Notes: a model not told the origin generated them from the sequence alone. A DNA stretch of 64,000 nucleotides from Thermincola carboxydiphila (GCA_016841045.1 JAENZX010000006.1:98889-162888); one strand, 5' to 3'; shown: positions 7,971-18,428, numbered from the stretch's first letter. Translations and numbers: made by a program.

Positions 7971-10900
7971 GTGTTCAGAACAAAGGGTATTAGGACTATA
8001 ACCTCTGTCATGTTAGCGCTTACAATAATCACTTTACATATAATTCCCGGGTACGCTGCCAAGTTCAGTGATCTCTCCGGGTATTGGGCGGAAGATTCTA
8101 TCACCAGGCTTGCTGCTTTGCAAATTGTAAAAGGCTATAACGGAAAATTTAACCCGGGCGGTGGGGTTACCAGGGCAGAGTTCGCCGTTATGATGGTTCG
8201 GGCCCTGGGTCTTGTAGATCAGGCGGAAGTACTTAAAGGCGCATCAGCCGGATTTAAAGATTTACCAAGCACTCATTGGGCTTCAGGTTTTATTATTGTG
8301 GCAAAAGAAAATGGGATCATTTCCGGTTACCCGGATGATACCTTCAAACCCTCGGCTCTAATAACCAGAGCCGAGATAACCAGTGTCCTGGTTAGAGCGC
8401 TAAACCTTTCACGGGTTGGGGATTCCGACAGTATTCCCGAGGTTTTTAAGGATTGGCAGGAAATCCCTGTTTGGGCAGCAGATGCTGTGATAAGTGCCCA
8501 TAATTATAAACTTATAAAAGGGTTTCCTGACGGTAGTTTTTATCCGGAGAAAAATGCTACCAGGGGAGAAACTGCTGTACTGATTGAAAGGGTTTTGGAA
8601 AGATTAGGGTCAGAATATTCATTCTACGGTATTGTACAGAGTATTAATAAAACATCCAACCTTATTACCATAGATATCAGTGGTCAGATTGAGTCATTCA
8701 GCTATAAGTCAGGTATACGGGTCAAGCTTTCTAAAGGCTATGGTATTTTAAGCGATATTAAGCCGGGACAAGGCATATATATAATATTGGATGATAATGG
8801 TTATGTGGTCTACATCGAGGCAGCAGAGGATGCTGGCTTAGAAGGGGTAATTTCGGAAGCTTCCGTTGAGGTAAAAGCTCAAAACTATATAAAACCTCAA
8901 AACTATATAAACGCTCAAAGCTCTATAAAATCTTTAACCAAAAGCTACAATGACAAAAAAATGACAGGTAACGAAGTTATCCCTGTTATCTTGGTTACGC
9001 GTGAAGGTATGGCCATGGAAGTGGCAGCAATTATCAGAGCGCACGGGGGAAGCGTTACACATGTAAATAGCGAATTGGACTTCCTTTTTGCACGTATTAA
9101 TTCCAGTCTGCTTGAAAACTTAAGATTCAATTCTCTGATTGAGGAGATTACCCGGGATGATAAGGTAAAAATTGAAATATTATCAACCAGTGAAGATGAA
9201 GATGCTCTGATAAACACAGAAAGCAACGCTGCAAGCAGTCTTAATGCCACCAAACAGGCTATTAATGCCCCTGAATTTGTGAAGGTTACTCGTTCTGACG
9301 GCAAGAATCAGATAGTTGCGGTGATAGATACAGGTATTGACCCTGGGCACCCCGATCTTCAAAAAACTTCTGCCAACAAGCACAAAATAGTTGACTGGCG
9401 GGATTTTACCGGGGAAGGAGATATTCATACAAGTTACAGCGCCCATCCTCAAAATAACTTTGTCAACTTAGCAGATACCCATTATAATGCAGCTGGAATA
9501 ACTTCTGTCAGCGGCAGTATGAAGTATGGTTATTTGAGAGAGGTGGATTTTACTGATATAGACGGAAAGAACGGATATGACCTGAACTTCAATGGAAGTG
9601 AGCATGATGTTTTTGCAGTAATAGTTACAGATAGTAAACAGAGCGGAGTCTACGATACTGTCTATATAGATACCGATGATGACAAGGATTTTTCCAATGA
9701 AAAACCTCTTCACCAATATTCGAAAACTTTTGAATATAACAGTTTTACAGGACCTGAGGGAAGCGATAGACTTAACTTTGTTCTTGCCCAGGTAGAATCG
9801 GATGGCTCAAAGATTAACATTGGTTTTGATGGAAACGATCACGGGACCCATGTGGCAGGAATTGTTGCTGCTAACGGCAGTATTAAAGGAGTGGCTCCTG
9901 GAGCTCAGCTTATGTCCCTGAAGGTTCTCGATGCTGAAGGATATGGCTCCCTTAGTACAATAACAGAAGCAATTTCATATGCAGCATCCAATGGTGCCAA
10001 AATCATCAATTTAAGTCTGGGAATTTCCTTAAGTGATGACAATGACGACGACGCAGGTATCCCGTCAAAATTGCTGAACAAATTGACAGAAAAATATGGT
10101 GTGATTTTTGTTGTGGCGGCAGGAAACGATGGTCCGGGTTTAAACACTTTAAATACACCAGGTGGTGCTTTAGCAGCTTTAACAGTTGGTGCTTTTAATA
10201 CTCCGGAAATGTGGAAAACGGACTACGGCTGGACTGTACCGTCTGAAAACCTTTGGTTCTTCAGCTCTATCGGCCCGGGAAAAGATGGTTCTGTAGCTCC
10301 ATCCATTGTTGCCCCTGGCAGCGCGGTCTCAACTGTACCATTACGTGGCGGAAAACAGTATTTTTTAAGTGAAGGCACCAGTATTGCCGCTCCACACGTT
10401 GCCGGAGCTGTTGCATTACTCTTGGAAGTTGTTAATAGAAATAACTTAAAGGTTTCTCCGGTAACCTTAAAACGGGCCATAGAACTTGGGGCCAGGCCTA
10501 TTACGGGATATTCAACAGCGGAGCAGGGGTATGGAGCATTAAATCTACCCATTTCGTGGGCTGAACTGCTTTCTCTGCAGGAAAGCAGCCATATTAAATC
10601 TCGAACAGACAATCCGGGAACTGGTGAAGGGGTTGGGTTTGTGTTCCGGGAGGGGTTACCCGGGAGGGTAACGCTTTATCTTCGAAATGCTTCGAATGCC
10701 CTGAAAAGATTAGTTATATCAGAAAACCGTTTTTCTAAACCTTCCCAGAACCAGGTATTCATTCCTTCCCAATTGACCAGAGCTGTCGAAATTGATGTCT
10801 CTGTTCCAGAAAAGAAGGGCTTATTTTCCTGGTTTATTACAGGAGACGACCCCGATACATACGGTAAAGACCTTGAGGTTTTAACCACCGTGGTCAACCC

Positions 10901-11555
10901 GTATCTTTTGACTGAAAGTAACAACTATAATGTGATTATTAAAGACGAAGCCGAGTCTGCCCAATATAAGAGATACTTTTTCAAGGTTCCGCCCGGAGTT
11001 GAATCTCTAACCGCCAAGTTAACAGTCACGGGAGAGCGGGGACGAGCAAAGATTTTCCTATTTGAACCCTCAGGAAAATTGGCCGGTGATTCACAAGGTT
11101 TTGCCGGGGTTAATTATGGTCCGGGAAGTGATACTGTTACAGTTTCCAGCAAGTCGCCCGATGCCGGTGTTTGGGAATGTATAGTATATAGTTCTGCTGG
11201 GTTAAGCAGCTTCGATTTAACCAACACGGAGTTTTCACTGGGAGTCACTCTTTCCGGAGCCGGTTCCGCGGAACCGGAACAAACCTCACGGAAAGTAATA
11301 GTGGGCCTTGTACCTAAAACAATTCTTTCCGGTGTTAGAGATTACATTACGGTACAAATCCGTGACCGTTTTACTAAGAAGCCTTTTGAGGGGTTTATAG
11401 AGATAAACGGTAAACTATTTTACTCACGTCGTGGAAAGGTAACTCTGCCGGTAGAAGTCTCCCAGAACAGTCTTACCCTAATAGTAAAGACTTTGCCTGA
11501 ATCACCATTAAATAAGCCATGGGAATTTGATTTTACATTGAATACAGGGAAATAG
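7971..11555 (+). CDS. Cell-surface subtilisin-like serine protease with three SLH domains
   Basis: This is a 1194-residue secreted protein. The order is signal peptide (about 1-29), three SLH domains (about 30-75, 93-137, 158-205) that bind the wall polymer, a small beta domain (about 215-285), a linker with an 18-bp tandem repeat, a propeptide-like region (about 335-405), the S8 peptidase domain and about 340 residues of beta-rich C-terminal domains. The catalytic triad is visible: D453 in VAVIDTG, H624 in NDHGTHVAG and S804 in GTSIAAPHVAG. The 170-residue gap between Asp and His shows a large insertion, as in pyrolysin-type subtilases. GGGAGGG supports the GTG start. It probably processes surface proteins or digests external protein while anchored to the S-layer. 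Confidence 0.93.
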   Translation: MFRTKGIRTITSVMLALTIITLHIIPGYAAKFSDLSGYWAEDSITRLAALQIVKGYNGKFNPGGGVTRAEFAVMMVRALGLVDQAEVLKGASAGFKDLPSTHWASGFIIVAKENGIISGYPDDTFKPSALITRAEITSVLVRALNLSRVGDSDSIPEVFKDWQEIPVWAADAVISAHNYKLIKGFPDGSFYPEKNATRGETAVLIERVLERLGSEYSFYGIVQSINKTSNLITIDISGQIESFSYKSGIRVKLSKGYGILSDIKPGQGIYIILDDNGYVVYIEAAEDAGLEGVISEASVEVKAQNYIKPQNYINAQSSIKSLTKSYNDKKMTGNEVIPVILVTREGMAMEVAAIIRAHGGSVTHVNSELDFLFARINSSLLENLRFNSLIEEITRDDKVKIEILSTSEDEDALINTESNAASSLNATKQAINAPEFVKVTRSDGKNQIVAVIDTGIDPGHPDLQKTSANKHKIVDWRDFTGEGDIHTSYSAHPQNNFVNLADTHYNAAGITSVSGSMKYGYLREVDFTDIDGKNGYDLNFNGSEHDVFAVIVTDSKQSGVYDTVYIDTDDDKDFSNEKPLHQYSKTFEYNSFTGPEGSDRLNFVLAQVESDGSKINIGFDGNDHGTHVAGIVAANGSIKGVAPGAQLMSLKVLDAEGYGSLSTITEAISYAASNGAKIINLSLGISLSDDNDDDAGIPSKLLNKLTEKYGVIFVVAAGNDGPGLNTLNTPGGALAALTVGAFNTPEMWKTDYGWTVPSENLWFFSSIGPGKDGSVAPSIVAPGSAVSTVPLRGGKQYFLSEGTSIAAPHVAGAVALLLEVVNRNNLKVSPVTLKRAIELGARPITGYSTAEQGYGALNLPISWAELLSLQESSHIKSRTDNPGTGEGVGFVFREGLPGRVTLYLRNASNALKRLVISENRFSKPSQNQVFIPSQLTRAVEIDVSVPEKKGLFSWFITGDDPDTYGKDLEVLTTVVNPYLLTESNNYNVIIKDEAESAQYKRYFFKVPPGVESLTAKLTVTGERGRAKIFLFEPSGKLAGDSQGFAGVNYGPGSDTVTVSSKSPDAGVWECIVYSSAGLSSFDLTNTEFSLGVTLSGAGSAEPEQTSRKVIVGLVPKTILSGVRDYITVQIRDRFTKKPFEGFIEINGKLFYSRRGKVTLPVEVSQNSLTLIVKTLPESPLNKPWEFDFTLNTGK
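8878..8931 (+). repeat. Three 18-bp tandem repeats inside the SLH-subtilase gene
   Basis: Three units starting CTCAAA are arranged head to tail (8878-8895, 8896-8913, 8914-8931). They encode AQNYIK, PQNYIN and AQSSIK in the linker between the beta domain and the propeptide-like region. The first two units differ at only the last bases, which suggests recent slippage. Confidence 0.85.
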
Positions 11556-11733
11556 TTTTCCATAATCTTGTGGTTGAATGTGTTAGTAAATTACGGTAAA
11601 ATATTTGAGTAAGGTGTTCACACTTTCTTTCTTTTTCATTTAGTAAATAACTCAGTAAATTACCATTATATTAAGTGTTTGGTATTAATAACCAATACAT
11701 TAAGTATGTATATTAGAAATAGAGGTGATGGCG

Positions 11734-13149
11734 GTGCTCTCACAATTGCGCAAAAGAACTACGTGGTTTCATATTGTTGCGGTTGTAGTTGCTTTTACTG
11801 CCTCCTTTTTTGTTGGTAAAGCTGCAGCCCTTTGGGGCAAACCTGATGTTGCGCAGACAGTCCAAAAAAAGAGTGAAAAGGCGCCAGAAGAATTTCCGGT
11901 AAACAACCTCAATTTTCTTCTTTTGGGTGTAGATGCCCGACCGGGGGAAAAGGATTCCAGGTCTGATTCGCTTATTGTAGTGAGTATTGACAGGGCTACT
12001 AAGAAAATTGCCATGGTCTCTATTCCACGAGACTCACTGGTGGACATACCGAAACATGGCAAAGATAAAATTAACAGTGCCAATGCTCTTGGCGGGGCCG
12101 ATTTAGCCCGTGAAACAGTAGAGGACCTGCTTGGAATTGAAATACCCTACTATGTCAAAACTAACTTTGATGGATTTAAGGAAATTGTTGATACCCTTGG
12201 CGGGGTAGACCTTGAGGTCGAAAAAAGGATGTATTACCCGGCGGAAGGGATTAATCTGAGACCAGGAATGCAAAGACTGGATGGAAGCAAAGCACTTGCT
12301 TATGTGAGATTCAGGCATGATGCATTGGGTGATATTACCAGGACTCAGCGTCAACAAAAGTTTTTGGCAGCTTTGGCTGGAGAAATGCTTCAGGCCAGTA
12401 CTATAATTAAACTGCCCCGTTTGGTGCCGCAGTTGATGGATGCCGTTGAAACCAACCTTGGTGTAAAGGATGCAATTTTTCTGACCAGGGCGGCATCTAA
12501 CCTTAAAGCGAATAATATCGTAACAGCTACTCTTCCGGGAAGTTTCTTTAATTATAAGGGGGCAAGCTACTGGAAAGTAGATGAAGCTAAAACTAAAGTA
12601 GTATTAAGTGAATTGTTTCAGGGAACAAAGGTTGCTACTATTACCGGTCCTGATATAAATGTACCCGCCGAAAAACCCGAATATAGGAAGACAAAGTCCC
12701 AGGGTTCAATAGTAAAGATTGTTCCTGTTACTGAAGATAACGCAAGTAAGGACAGTAAAGATTCTGTAGATACTCCGCAGGAACAGACCAATACTGAAAA
12801 TAATCAATCAACAGATGAAAATAAATCAGAATGGAACAATCAGGACACACAGTCCAAACCAGGACTGCCACCTGATGCCCCTGCTGATTCTGCTGCAGGC
12901 TCTGACGGCAATCAGAGCGGCCAGTCAAACCAGTATCCTGGCGGAAAAAACCAACCACAACAGGATACTTCGGGCCAGGCGAAGCCTCCGGCTAATTCAG
13001 GAACACCGGGAAGCGCCACTTCAGGCACTAATCAGAACCCTGCAACCGGTGATACCAACAATTCCGGGGCAGCCAGCCCTGTGCCAAATGGCCCTGTTTC
13101 AACCAGCCCTGTTTCAACGCCTACGATAGATAAAGTCACACAAGGATAG
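11734..13149 (+). CDS. LytR-CpsA-Psr (LCP) family cell-wall polymer ligase
   Basis: This 471-residue protein has one N-terminal membrane segment (about residues 11-30) and an extracellular LCP domain: NFLLLGVDARPGEKDSRSDS, SIPRDSLVDIPKHGKDKINSANALGG, DGFKEIVDTLGGVDLEV, then RFRHDALGDITRTQRQQ with the conserved arginines. LCP enzymes move glycopolymers from undecaprenyl pyrophosphate to peptidoglycan. The last 130 residues are a Pro/Ser/Gly/Asn/Gln-rich low-complexity tail. The start is set at GTG 11734 because GAGGTGAT at 11722-11729 would overlap the earlier GTG 11725 and ATG 11728. The product may attach the polymer that SLH domains bind. Confidence 0.92.
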   Translation: MLSQLRKRTTWFHIVAVVVAFTASFFVGKAAALWGKPDVAQTVQKKSEKAPEEFPVNNLNFLLLGVDARPGEKDSRSDSLIVVSIDRATKKIAMVSIPRDSLVDIPKHGKDKINSANALGGADLARETVEDLLGIEIPYYVKTNFDGFKEIVDTLGGVDLEVEKRMYYPAEGINLRPGMQRLDGSKALAYVRFRHDALGDITRTQRQQKFLAALAGEMLQASTIIKLPRLVPQLMDAVETNLGVKDAIFLTRAASNLKANNIVTATLPGSFFNYKGASYWKVDEAKTKVVLSELFQGTKVATITGPDINVPAEKPEYRKTKSQGSIVKIVPVTEDNASKDSKDSVDTPQEQTNTENNQSTDENKSEWNNQDTQSKPGLPPDAPADSAAGSDGNQSGQSNQYPGGKNQPQQDTSGQAKPPANSGTPGSATSGTNQNPATGDTNNSGAASPVPNGPVSTSPVSTPTIDKVTQG

Positions 13150-13169
13150 GTTGCACCTATCCTTTTTTG
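13144..13169 (+). terminator. Intrinsic terminator of the LCP gene
   Basis: GGATAGG pairs with CCTATCC around TTGCA, followed by TTTTTTG. The LCP stop codon lies inside the left arm. Confidence 0.88.
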
Positions 13170-13203
13170 TGAAACGGATTAACGCGGATGCGAGGGATTA
13201 AGT

Positions 13204-13935
13204 ATGGATAGAGTCAGTATTCTTGGTGTTGAGGTGGACAACGTAAGTCTAAAAGAGGCGGTTAACAAAGTTGGAGAGCTGGTTGCTGCAGGTTCACCCT
13301 CTTTGATAGTTACTGCCAATCCGGAAATAATTTGGCTTGCCCGGAATGATAATAGCTTTGCACAATGCCTAGAGGCCGCTCAAATGGTTACCGCTGACGG
13401 TATTGGTATAATTATTGCTGCAAAAATTCTTGGTAAGCCCCTTAAGCAAAGGGTGACGGGTATTGACCTTACTACAGCAATTTTTACAGAGACAGAAAAA
13501 AAGCCATATAAATTTTACTTCCTTGGCGGAAAGCCAGGAATTGCTCAAAAAGCATCAGAAAAAATATCTGCCCGGTTTCCTGGTGTCCAGGTTGTCGGCA
13601 TTCATCATGGCTATTTTGACGACGATACGATGATATTGAATGACATTAGGGAGAAAAAGCCCGATATTTTATTGGCTGCTCTCGGAATGGGCAGACAGGA
13701 GAAATGGATACGTGAAAAGGCGATGGCGGCAGGAGTTCCTGTTAGTATAGGTGTTGGCGGAAGTTTTGATGTTTTTTCGGGAGAAGTAAAGAGGGCGCCT
13801 GTTTGGATGCAGAAAACAGGTCTTGAATGGCTTCACAGGTTGATTAACCAACCCTCACGATTCACGAGAATGCTCCAGCTCCCCAAATTTCTAATGGCCG
13901 TAATCATGTCCAGATTAACCGGCAAACAAACGTAA
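13204..13935 (+). CDS. WecG/TagA/CpsF-family glycosyltransferase
   Basis: This is a 243-residue GT26-family protein. Visible conserved blocks are TANPEIIWLAR, ADGIGIIIAAKILGKPL, RVTGIDL, YFLGGKPGIAQKA and ALGMGRQEKWI. TagA-type enzymes add N-acetylmannosamine to lipid-linked GlcNAc, the second step of wall teichoic acid or related linkage-unit synthesis. The TagO/WecA homologue for the first step is at 18712 and a putative ligase (LCP) lies just upstream. The ATG has GAGGG about 8 bases before it. Confidence 0.9.
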   Translation: MDRVSILGVEVDNVSLKEAVNKVGELVAAGSPSLIVTANPEIIWLARNDNSFAQCLEAAQMVTADGIGIIIAAKILGKPLKQRVTGIDLTTAIFTETEKKPYKFYFLGGKPGIAQKASEKISARFPGVQVVGIHHGYFDDDTMILNDIREKKPDILLAALGMGRQEKWIREKAMAAGVPVSIGVGGSFDVFSGEVKRAPVWMQKTGLEWLHRLINQPSRFTRMLQLPKFLMAVIMSRLTGKQT

Positions 13936-14023
13936 GACCAACAAATATTACCATGGCAAAATTGGAGGATAAAAGGCCGGAATTCGCGAATTAACGTGTA
14001 TAAAATCTTTAGGGGGATGATCG

Positions 14024-15058
14024 ATGAAAAAGTTTCTGGCAATCGTAGTTATCGTTTCAGTCATGGTTACACTCTTCTCTCTCCCAGCTATGGCCAATAA
14101 AACGGAGCACCTGACAGGTGACTTTACTGATATCGAGGATCACTGGGCTTATGAACAGATGAGTGAGCTAATTGCCATGGGAATACTCAAAGGTTATACC
14201 GAAACCGTATGGGATGCTGACCTGGGTGAGAGAGTAGAGGTACAAACCGTGCGGCCTGATCAGAAAATAACCCGTGTCGAGTTTGCAGTACTGTTGTTCC
14301 AGGCGCTTAATCTTGATTCTGAGACTGAAGAAGCACCATTTTCTGACCAGATTCCAGATTGGGCTTCTGAAGCCGTAAATTCTCTACATAAAGCGGGGAT
14401 TGTCGGCGGGTACCCGGATGGCACTTTTAAGCCCAACAATAACATCAACAGAGCAGAGATTGTATCTATGCTTGTTAGGGCTCTAAATGATAAAAGCGAG
14501 CAGTCAGGTAAAGACTTTCCGGATGTTAAGTCAAGCTATTGGGCCTATGACAGCATTCAGAAAGCTTATTCTATGGGTATAGTAAAAGGGATGCCTGACG
14601 GTAATTTTATGCCTGCAAATGGTGCCAAGCGCAGCGAGGTTATGGCTATGATTTACCAATTCCTTTTAAAGGACAGTTCTCAGGCACCTGATGACGATAT
14701 TGTTCTTTCCCGGACTGAAGGCGTTTTAAAATCCTTTGAATCAGCGGTTGAGAGCTCTGATGCCGTTGACCTCAGCTCGCAGCTGCCTTTTACTACAGGT
14801 GAATATGAGCTTTTGGTTCCTGACGGCCAGGCTGCATTAAATGAGTTAAAGAACAATGGCACACTAACTTACGAAGTTAACTACCCGGGAAAAGTAGTCA
14901 GAAAGAGTGATCGTTTGGCTGAAGTAGTATTTGAAACAAAAGCATCCTTTACAATGGACGATATCTCCGTGGAGCGCAGTTTAAAAGAGCATTACTACCT
15001 GATGAAAATCCGTGAGCAATGGTATGTGTATTCATCCATGGATGAAGAACTGCTCTAA
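14024..15058 (+). CDS. SLH-domain surface protein
   Basis: This is a 344-residue exported protein. A signal peptide (about 1-25) ends at MANK. Three SLH domains follow: FTDIEDHWAYEQM, APFSDQIPDWASEAVNSLHK and DFPDVKSSYWAYDSIQKAYS, the last two with GGYPDGTFKPNN- and KGMPDGNFMPAN-type loops. The first SLH carries an insertion of about 12 residues before its second half. The last 115 residues form a domain I cannot name, possibly NTF2-like. AGGGGGATGA precedes the ATG. It is probably an S-layer-associated protein. Confidence 0.88.
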   Translation: MKKFLAIVVIVSVMVTLFSLPAMANKTEHLTGDFTDIEDHWAYEQMSELIAMGILKGYTETVWDADLGERVEVQTVRPDQKITRVEFAVLLFQALNLDSETEEAPFSDQIPDWASEAVNSLHKAGIVGGYPDGTFKPNNNINRAEIVSMLVRALNDKSEQSGKDFPDVKSSYWAYDSIQKAYSMGIVKGMPDGNFMPANGAKRSEVMAMIYQFLLKDSSQAPDDDIVLSRTEGVLKSFESAVESSDAVDLSSQLPFTTGEYELLVPDGQAALNELKNNGTLTYEVNYPGKVVRKSDRLAEVVFETKASFTMDDISVERSLKEHYYLMKIREQWYVYSSMDEELL

Positions 15059-15083
15059 AAAAGAATATCAAGAAATTAACCGG

Positions 15084-15112
15084 GAGTGTCCTATGGGCAC
15101 TCTTTGTCTTTT
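15084..15112 (+). terminator. Intrinsic terminator after the SLH protein
   Basis: GAGTGTCC pairs with GGGCACTC (one G-U) around TAT, followed by TTTGTCTTTT. Confidence 0.8.
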
Positions 15113-15120
15113 CTCCTCAC

Positions 15121-15149
15121 TTGTTAAATATTTGTTCAACTGATAAAAT
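15121..15149 (+). promoter_or_regulatory. Sigma-A-type promoter for the GT4-murJ-fabZ genes
   Basis: TTGTTA, a 17-base spacer and TAAAAT lie about 80 bases upstream of the glycosyltransferase start and just after a terminator. Confidence 0.55.
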
Positions 15150-15228
15150 ATAGTGATAGGACAAACCAAGTAATTAAATTTCAATGTCAATGTATTCCGG
15201 TAATTTTTAAACAGCAGGTGGTGACCTA

Positions 15229-16362
15229 ATGGGGCGGCTAAAAGTACTTCACATTATAGGCGGGGGTGAGTTTGGAGGCGCGGAACAGCACCTCTTGAGC
15301 CTCTTGAGATACATTGACAAACAGGAATGTGAACTGCAGGTCGCGTGTCTTTTTGCAGAACCGCTTGCTCCTATGATAGTTCATGAGGGTTTTCCGGTTC
15401 ACGTTTTGCCTATGAAAAATAAGCTTGACCTTAAACCTGTGAGCAAGCTGGCAGCGCTGATCCGGGCGGAAGGCTTCAATATTATTCATACCCACGGCGT
15501 CCGTGCCAATATGATAGGCCGTCTTGCGGCCAGGAAGGCCGGGACAGGCCGGGTTGTTACAACTGTTCACAGTGTCTTGGCATTTGATTATAATAGATGG
15601 ATTGACAGATGGGTGAACCGGGTCTGTGAGGCTGCTACTAAAAATATGACTGAACATTTTATTACTGTCAGCGATATGCTGGCCCGGCAGATGATAAATG
15701 AAGGAGTGCCTGCCGGAAAGGTTACTGCAATACATAATGGATTAGAAATTGAAAAGTACGACTCCAGTCTATCGGGTGAGGAAACCAGACGAGAACTTGG
15801 AATAGGCAAGGAGAAGTTAGTATTAGGAATTGTTGCCAGACTGCATCCAGTAAAAGGGCATGTCTTTTTGCTTGAGGCCTTGGCGGATGTTGCTACCAGG
15901 GTACCGGAACTGGTCCTTTTGATTGTAGGAAGCGGGCCGGAACGAGCCAGCCTTGAATTTATGGTATCAAGACTGGGGCTATCGGATAATGTAATTTTCA
16001 CGGGCTTTAGAAAGGATATACCACAGGTAATAGCAGCAGTGGATATTCTGGTTTTACCATCACTGTCCGAGGGACTGAGCTTGACTATTATGGAAGGCAT
16101 GGCAATGGAAAAGCCGGTTATTGCGACAAGTGTTGGAGGGACGCCAGAAATCATTACTTCAGGGTTCGACGGAATGCTTGCACCTCCTGCTGATACATAT
16201 GCTCTGGCCAGGTGTATAGAGGAACTGGTTAAGAACCCAGGAGATGCCGCCAGGCTGGGCAGGCAGGCCAGAAAAACTATTGAGAACAGGTTTACTGCCG
16301 GTCTTATGGCTGCTAAAACTACCCGACTCTATAGAGATTTAGTTAAGGAAGGAAATTTATGA
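15229..16362 (+). CDS. Glycosyltransferase family 4
   Basis: This 377-residue GT-B fold protein has the N-terminal HIIGGGEFGGAEQHLLSLL glycine-rich loop and the C-terminal donor-site motif EGLSLTIMEGMAMEKPVIA followed by GGTPEII, typical of GT4 enzymes. These use nucleotide sugars to extend lipid-linked glycans on the cytoplasmic face. AGGTGGTGA gives the ATG start. The stop overlaps the start of the MurJ gene by four bases (ATGA), so the two are translationally coupled. The sugar and acceptor are unknown. Confidence 0.92.
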   Translation: MGRLKVLHIIGGGEFGGAEQHLLSLLRYIDKQECELQVACLFAEPLAPMIVHEGFPVHVLPMKNKLDLKPVSKLAALIRAEGFNIIHTHGVRANMIGRLAARKAGTGRVVTTVHSVLAFDYNRWIDRWVNRVCEAATKNMTEHFITVSDMLARQMINEGVPAGKVTAIHNGLEIEKYDSSLSGEETRRELGIGKEKLVLGIVARLHPVKGHVFLLEALADVATRVPELVLLIVGSGPERASLEFMVSRLGLSDNVIFTGFRKDIPQVIAAVDILVLPSLSEGLSLTIMEGMAMEKPVIATSVGGTPEIITSGFDGMLAPPADTYALARCIEELVKNPGDAARLGRQARKTIENRFTAGLMAAKTTRLYRDLVKEGNL

Positions 16363-17927
16363 TTAGCGGAAAAACAATTGCCAAAGGTGCTGTTGTAGTG
16401 ATGGCAGCAACTCTGCTAAGCCGTATGTTTGGCTTTATCAGAGATATGGTTATTGCCAATTACTTTGGGGCAACCGGAGCGACTGATGCTTACCAGGCAA
16501 CTTATCCGGTCCTTTATGGAATTGGTGCGGCTATTGCTGCTTCTGTCAGTGCAGGATTTATACCTGTTTATAATAGTTATCTGGTATCAAATGATCGGGA
16601 AAACGCTTCGAAATTGGTAAACACTCTGATAAACCTGTTGGTTTTTCTCCTGCTTTTGATAATCCTGTTAGGCACATTTTCAATACCGGTTCCGGGTCTA
16701 GTAAAAATATTTGCTCCTGGATTTAGGGGTGATTCTGTCCAGTTGACCGGGCAGTTGATCCGTATTATGCTGCCGTCTCTTATCTTCGTTAGTTTGATGG
16801 GAATTGCTTCGGGATACCTAAATTCACGCCAGCATTTTTTGTTTCCTGCCCTGGGGCCGATCTTCACCAGCTTGTCTATTATCGGATCAATTATTTTTTT
16901 GGATCCGTCTTTAGGTGTTAAAAGACTTGCAATAGGGACACTTGTTGGATTTGGCTTTCAGTTTCTGCTTCAGCTGCCTATGATGTATAAAAAGGGTTTC
17001 CGTTATAAACTGGAGCTTGCTATTTTTCATCCAGGTGTATCAAGGGTATTTAAGCTAATGATGCCTGTTCTTGCAGCATCAATGGCCCCACCGCTGATTC
17101 TTTTGGTTGAGAGAAGGCTTGCTTCGGGGCTGGATGCCGGTAGTATTTCTACCCTGACCTATGCCTTTAGGCTCATGCAGCTGCCGCTGGGTTTATTTGT
17201 GATGGCGGTTTCTGTCCCTTTGTTTCCGGCTCTTTCCGCTTTGGCTGCACAAAAGGATTTTGAACGATTAAAAGAGACTATGGCTAAGGGAATAGGTGTG
17301 CTTGCTGTAATAATGATTCCTGCATCTGCCGGACTAATTGCCCTGGATATTCCTATTGTAAGACTGTTGTTTGAAAGAGGGGCCTTTGAGGCTAAAGATA
17401 CTCTGCCGACAGCTTATGCATTGGCTTTATACTCTCTGGCTTTAGGACCTCTGGCAGTGAGAGATATTTTCCGAAGGGGCTTTTATTCGCTGCAGGATAC
17501 AGTTACCACTGTGGTTGTAACATTACTAAGTTTATTGCTGAATGTTATACTGGATTTTGCCCTAGTAGAAGTCATGGGAATAGGGGGACTGGCACTGGGT
17601 GCTTCGCTCACTGTACTGATCGAAGTTTCTTTGCTGTATTTTCTTTTTAATAAAAAGCTGAAGGGGATGCCTTTAAAATCCTTTGGTACAAATCTGTTAA
17701 AAATTTTGATTGCGTCAATTATTATGGGGGTTGCTGCCTACTATACCAGTATGTTTATTGGAGGGGTAATGGATCTTAGCAGTAACTTTGCCAGGTTGGT
17801 CCAGGTTGGGGTTTCTATAAGCCTGGGAGTGCTTATATATTTGGTGGCTGTAATTGCTCTAAAGGTGGAAGTGGTACAGGACGCATTCGAAATGGTTAAA
17901 GATATCTACATAAAGTTTGCCAGGTAA
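16359..17927 (+). CDS. murJ: MurJ-family lipid II flippase
   Basis: This 522-residue protein has about fourteen membrane segments and the MurJ/MviN N-terminal signature [30 protein letters not shown], here shown only by its conserved RMFGFIRD and GATDAY parts. The interior [17 protein letters not shown] loop and conserved positive residues of the MOP flippase family are also present. MurJ flips lipid-linked peptidoglycan precursor. Sitting after a GT4 gene, it could instead flip another lipid-linked glycan (MurJ-like or Wzx-like role). Length matches the family. Confidence 0.88.
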   Translation: MISGKTIAKGAVVVMAATLLSRMFGFIRDMVIANYFGATGATDAYQATYPVLYGIGAAIAASVSAGFIPVYNSYLVSNDRENASKLVNTLINLLVFLLLLIILLGTFSIPVPGLVKIFAPGFRGDSVQLTGQLIRIMLPSLIFVSLMGIASGYLNSRQHFLFPALGPIFTSLSIIGSIIFLDPSLGVKRLAIGTLVGFGFQFLLQLPMMYKKGFRYKLELAIFHPGVSRVFKLMMPVLAASMAPPLILLVERRLASGLDAGSISTLTYAFRLMQLPLGLFVMAVSVPLFPALSALAAQKDFERLKETMAKGIGVLAVIMIPASAGLIALDIPIVRLLFERGAFEAKDTLPTAYALALYSLALGPLAVRDIFRRGFYSLQDTVTTVVVTLLSLLLNVILDFALVEVMGIGGLALGASLTVLIEVSLLYFLFNKKLKGMPLKSFGTNLLKILIASIIMGVAAYYTSMFIGGVMDLSSNFARLVQVGVSISLGVLIYLVAVIALKVEVVQDAFEMVKDIYIKFAR

Positions 17928-17955
17928 TAATAACATTTTGATTGGAGGAATAAAA

Positions 17956-18378
17956 ATGCTGGACATTAATGAAATTCAAAAAATTCTGCCTCATCGTTAC
18001 CCTTTTTTGCTTGTGGACAGAATAGAAAATTTTAATGAAAATAAGATCACCGGACTAAAAAATGTAACTGTTAACGAATCTTATTTTCAGGGGCATTTTC
18101 CCGGCTACCCTGTTATGCCCGGTGTGCTGATTCTTGAAGCAATGGCTCAGGTCGGCGCTGTATGGATATTGAGTAAGGAGGAATACAAAGGAAAGATTGC
18201 GCTTTTTGCCGGACTTGATAATGTTAGGTTTAGAAGGCAGGTAGTTCCCGGGGACCAGCTTAGAATCGAAGTTGAGGTCATAAAGCTTCGTAGAAGTATA
18301 GGAAAAGCTTCTGCAAAGGCTTTTGTTGGAGATGATGTGGCAGCTGAGGCCGATTTGATGTTTGCCATTGCGGACTGA
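17956..18378 (+). CDS. fabZ: 3-hydroxyacyl-ACP dehydratase FabZ
   Basis: This 140-residue hot-dog-fold enzyme has the opening [14 protein letters not shown] and the active site [20 protein letters not shown] with H47 and E61. It dehydrates beta-hydroxyacyl-ACP in fatty-acid elongation. GGAGGAATAAAA places the start at ATG 17956. An in-frame start at 17917 overlaps murJ and lacks a site. No other fatty-acid genes are adjacent. Confidence 0.95.
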   Translation: MLDINEIQKILPHRYPFLLVDRIENFNENKITGLKNVTVNESYFQGHFPGYPVMPGVLILEAMAQVGAVWILSKEEYKGKIALFAGLDNVRFRRQVVPGDQLRIEVEVIKLRRSIGKASAKAFVGDDVAAEADLMFAIAD

Positions 18379-18428
18379 GGTGGTAAAATAGTTTATAACC
18401 AAGATTTATAGCTAAGAAAGAAAAAGTG

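Noticed and set aside
12815..13129. Overlapping ORF in the LCP C-terminal tail
   Set aside because: It is a shadow frame of the low-complexity Pro/Gly/Asn/Gln-rich tail, without a ribosome binding site.
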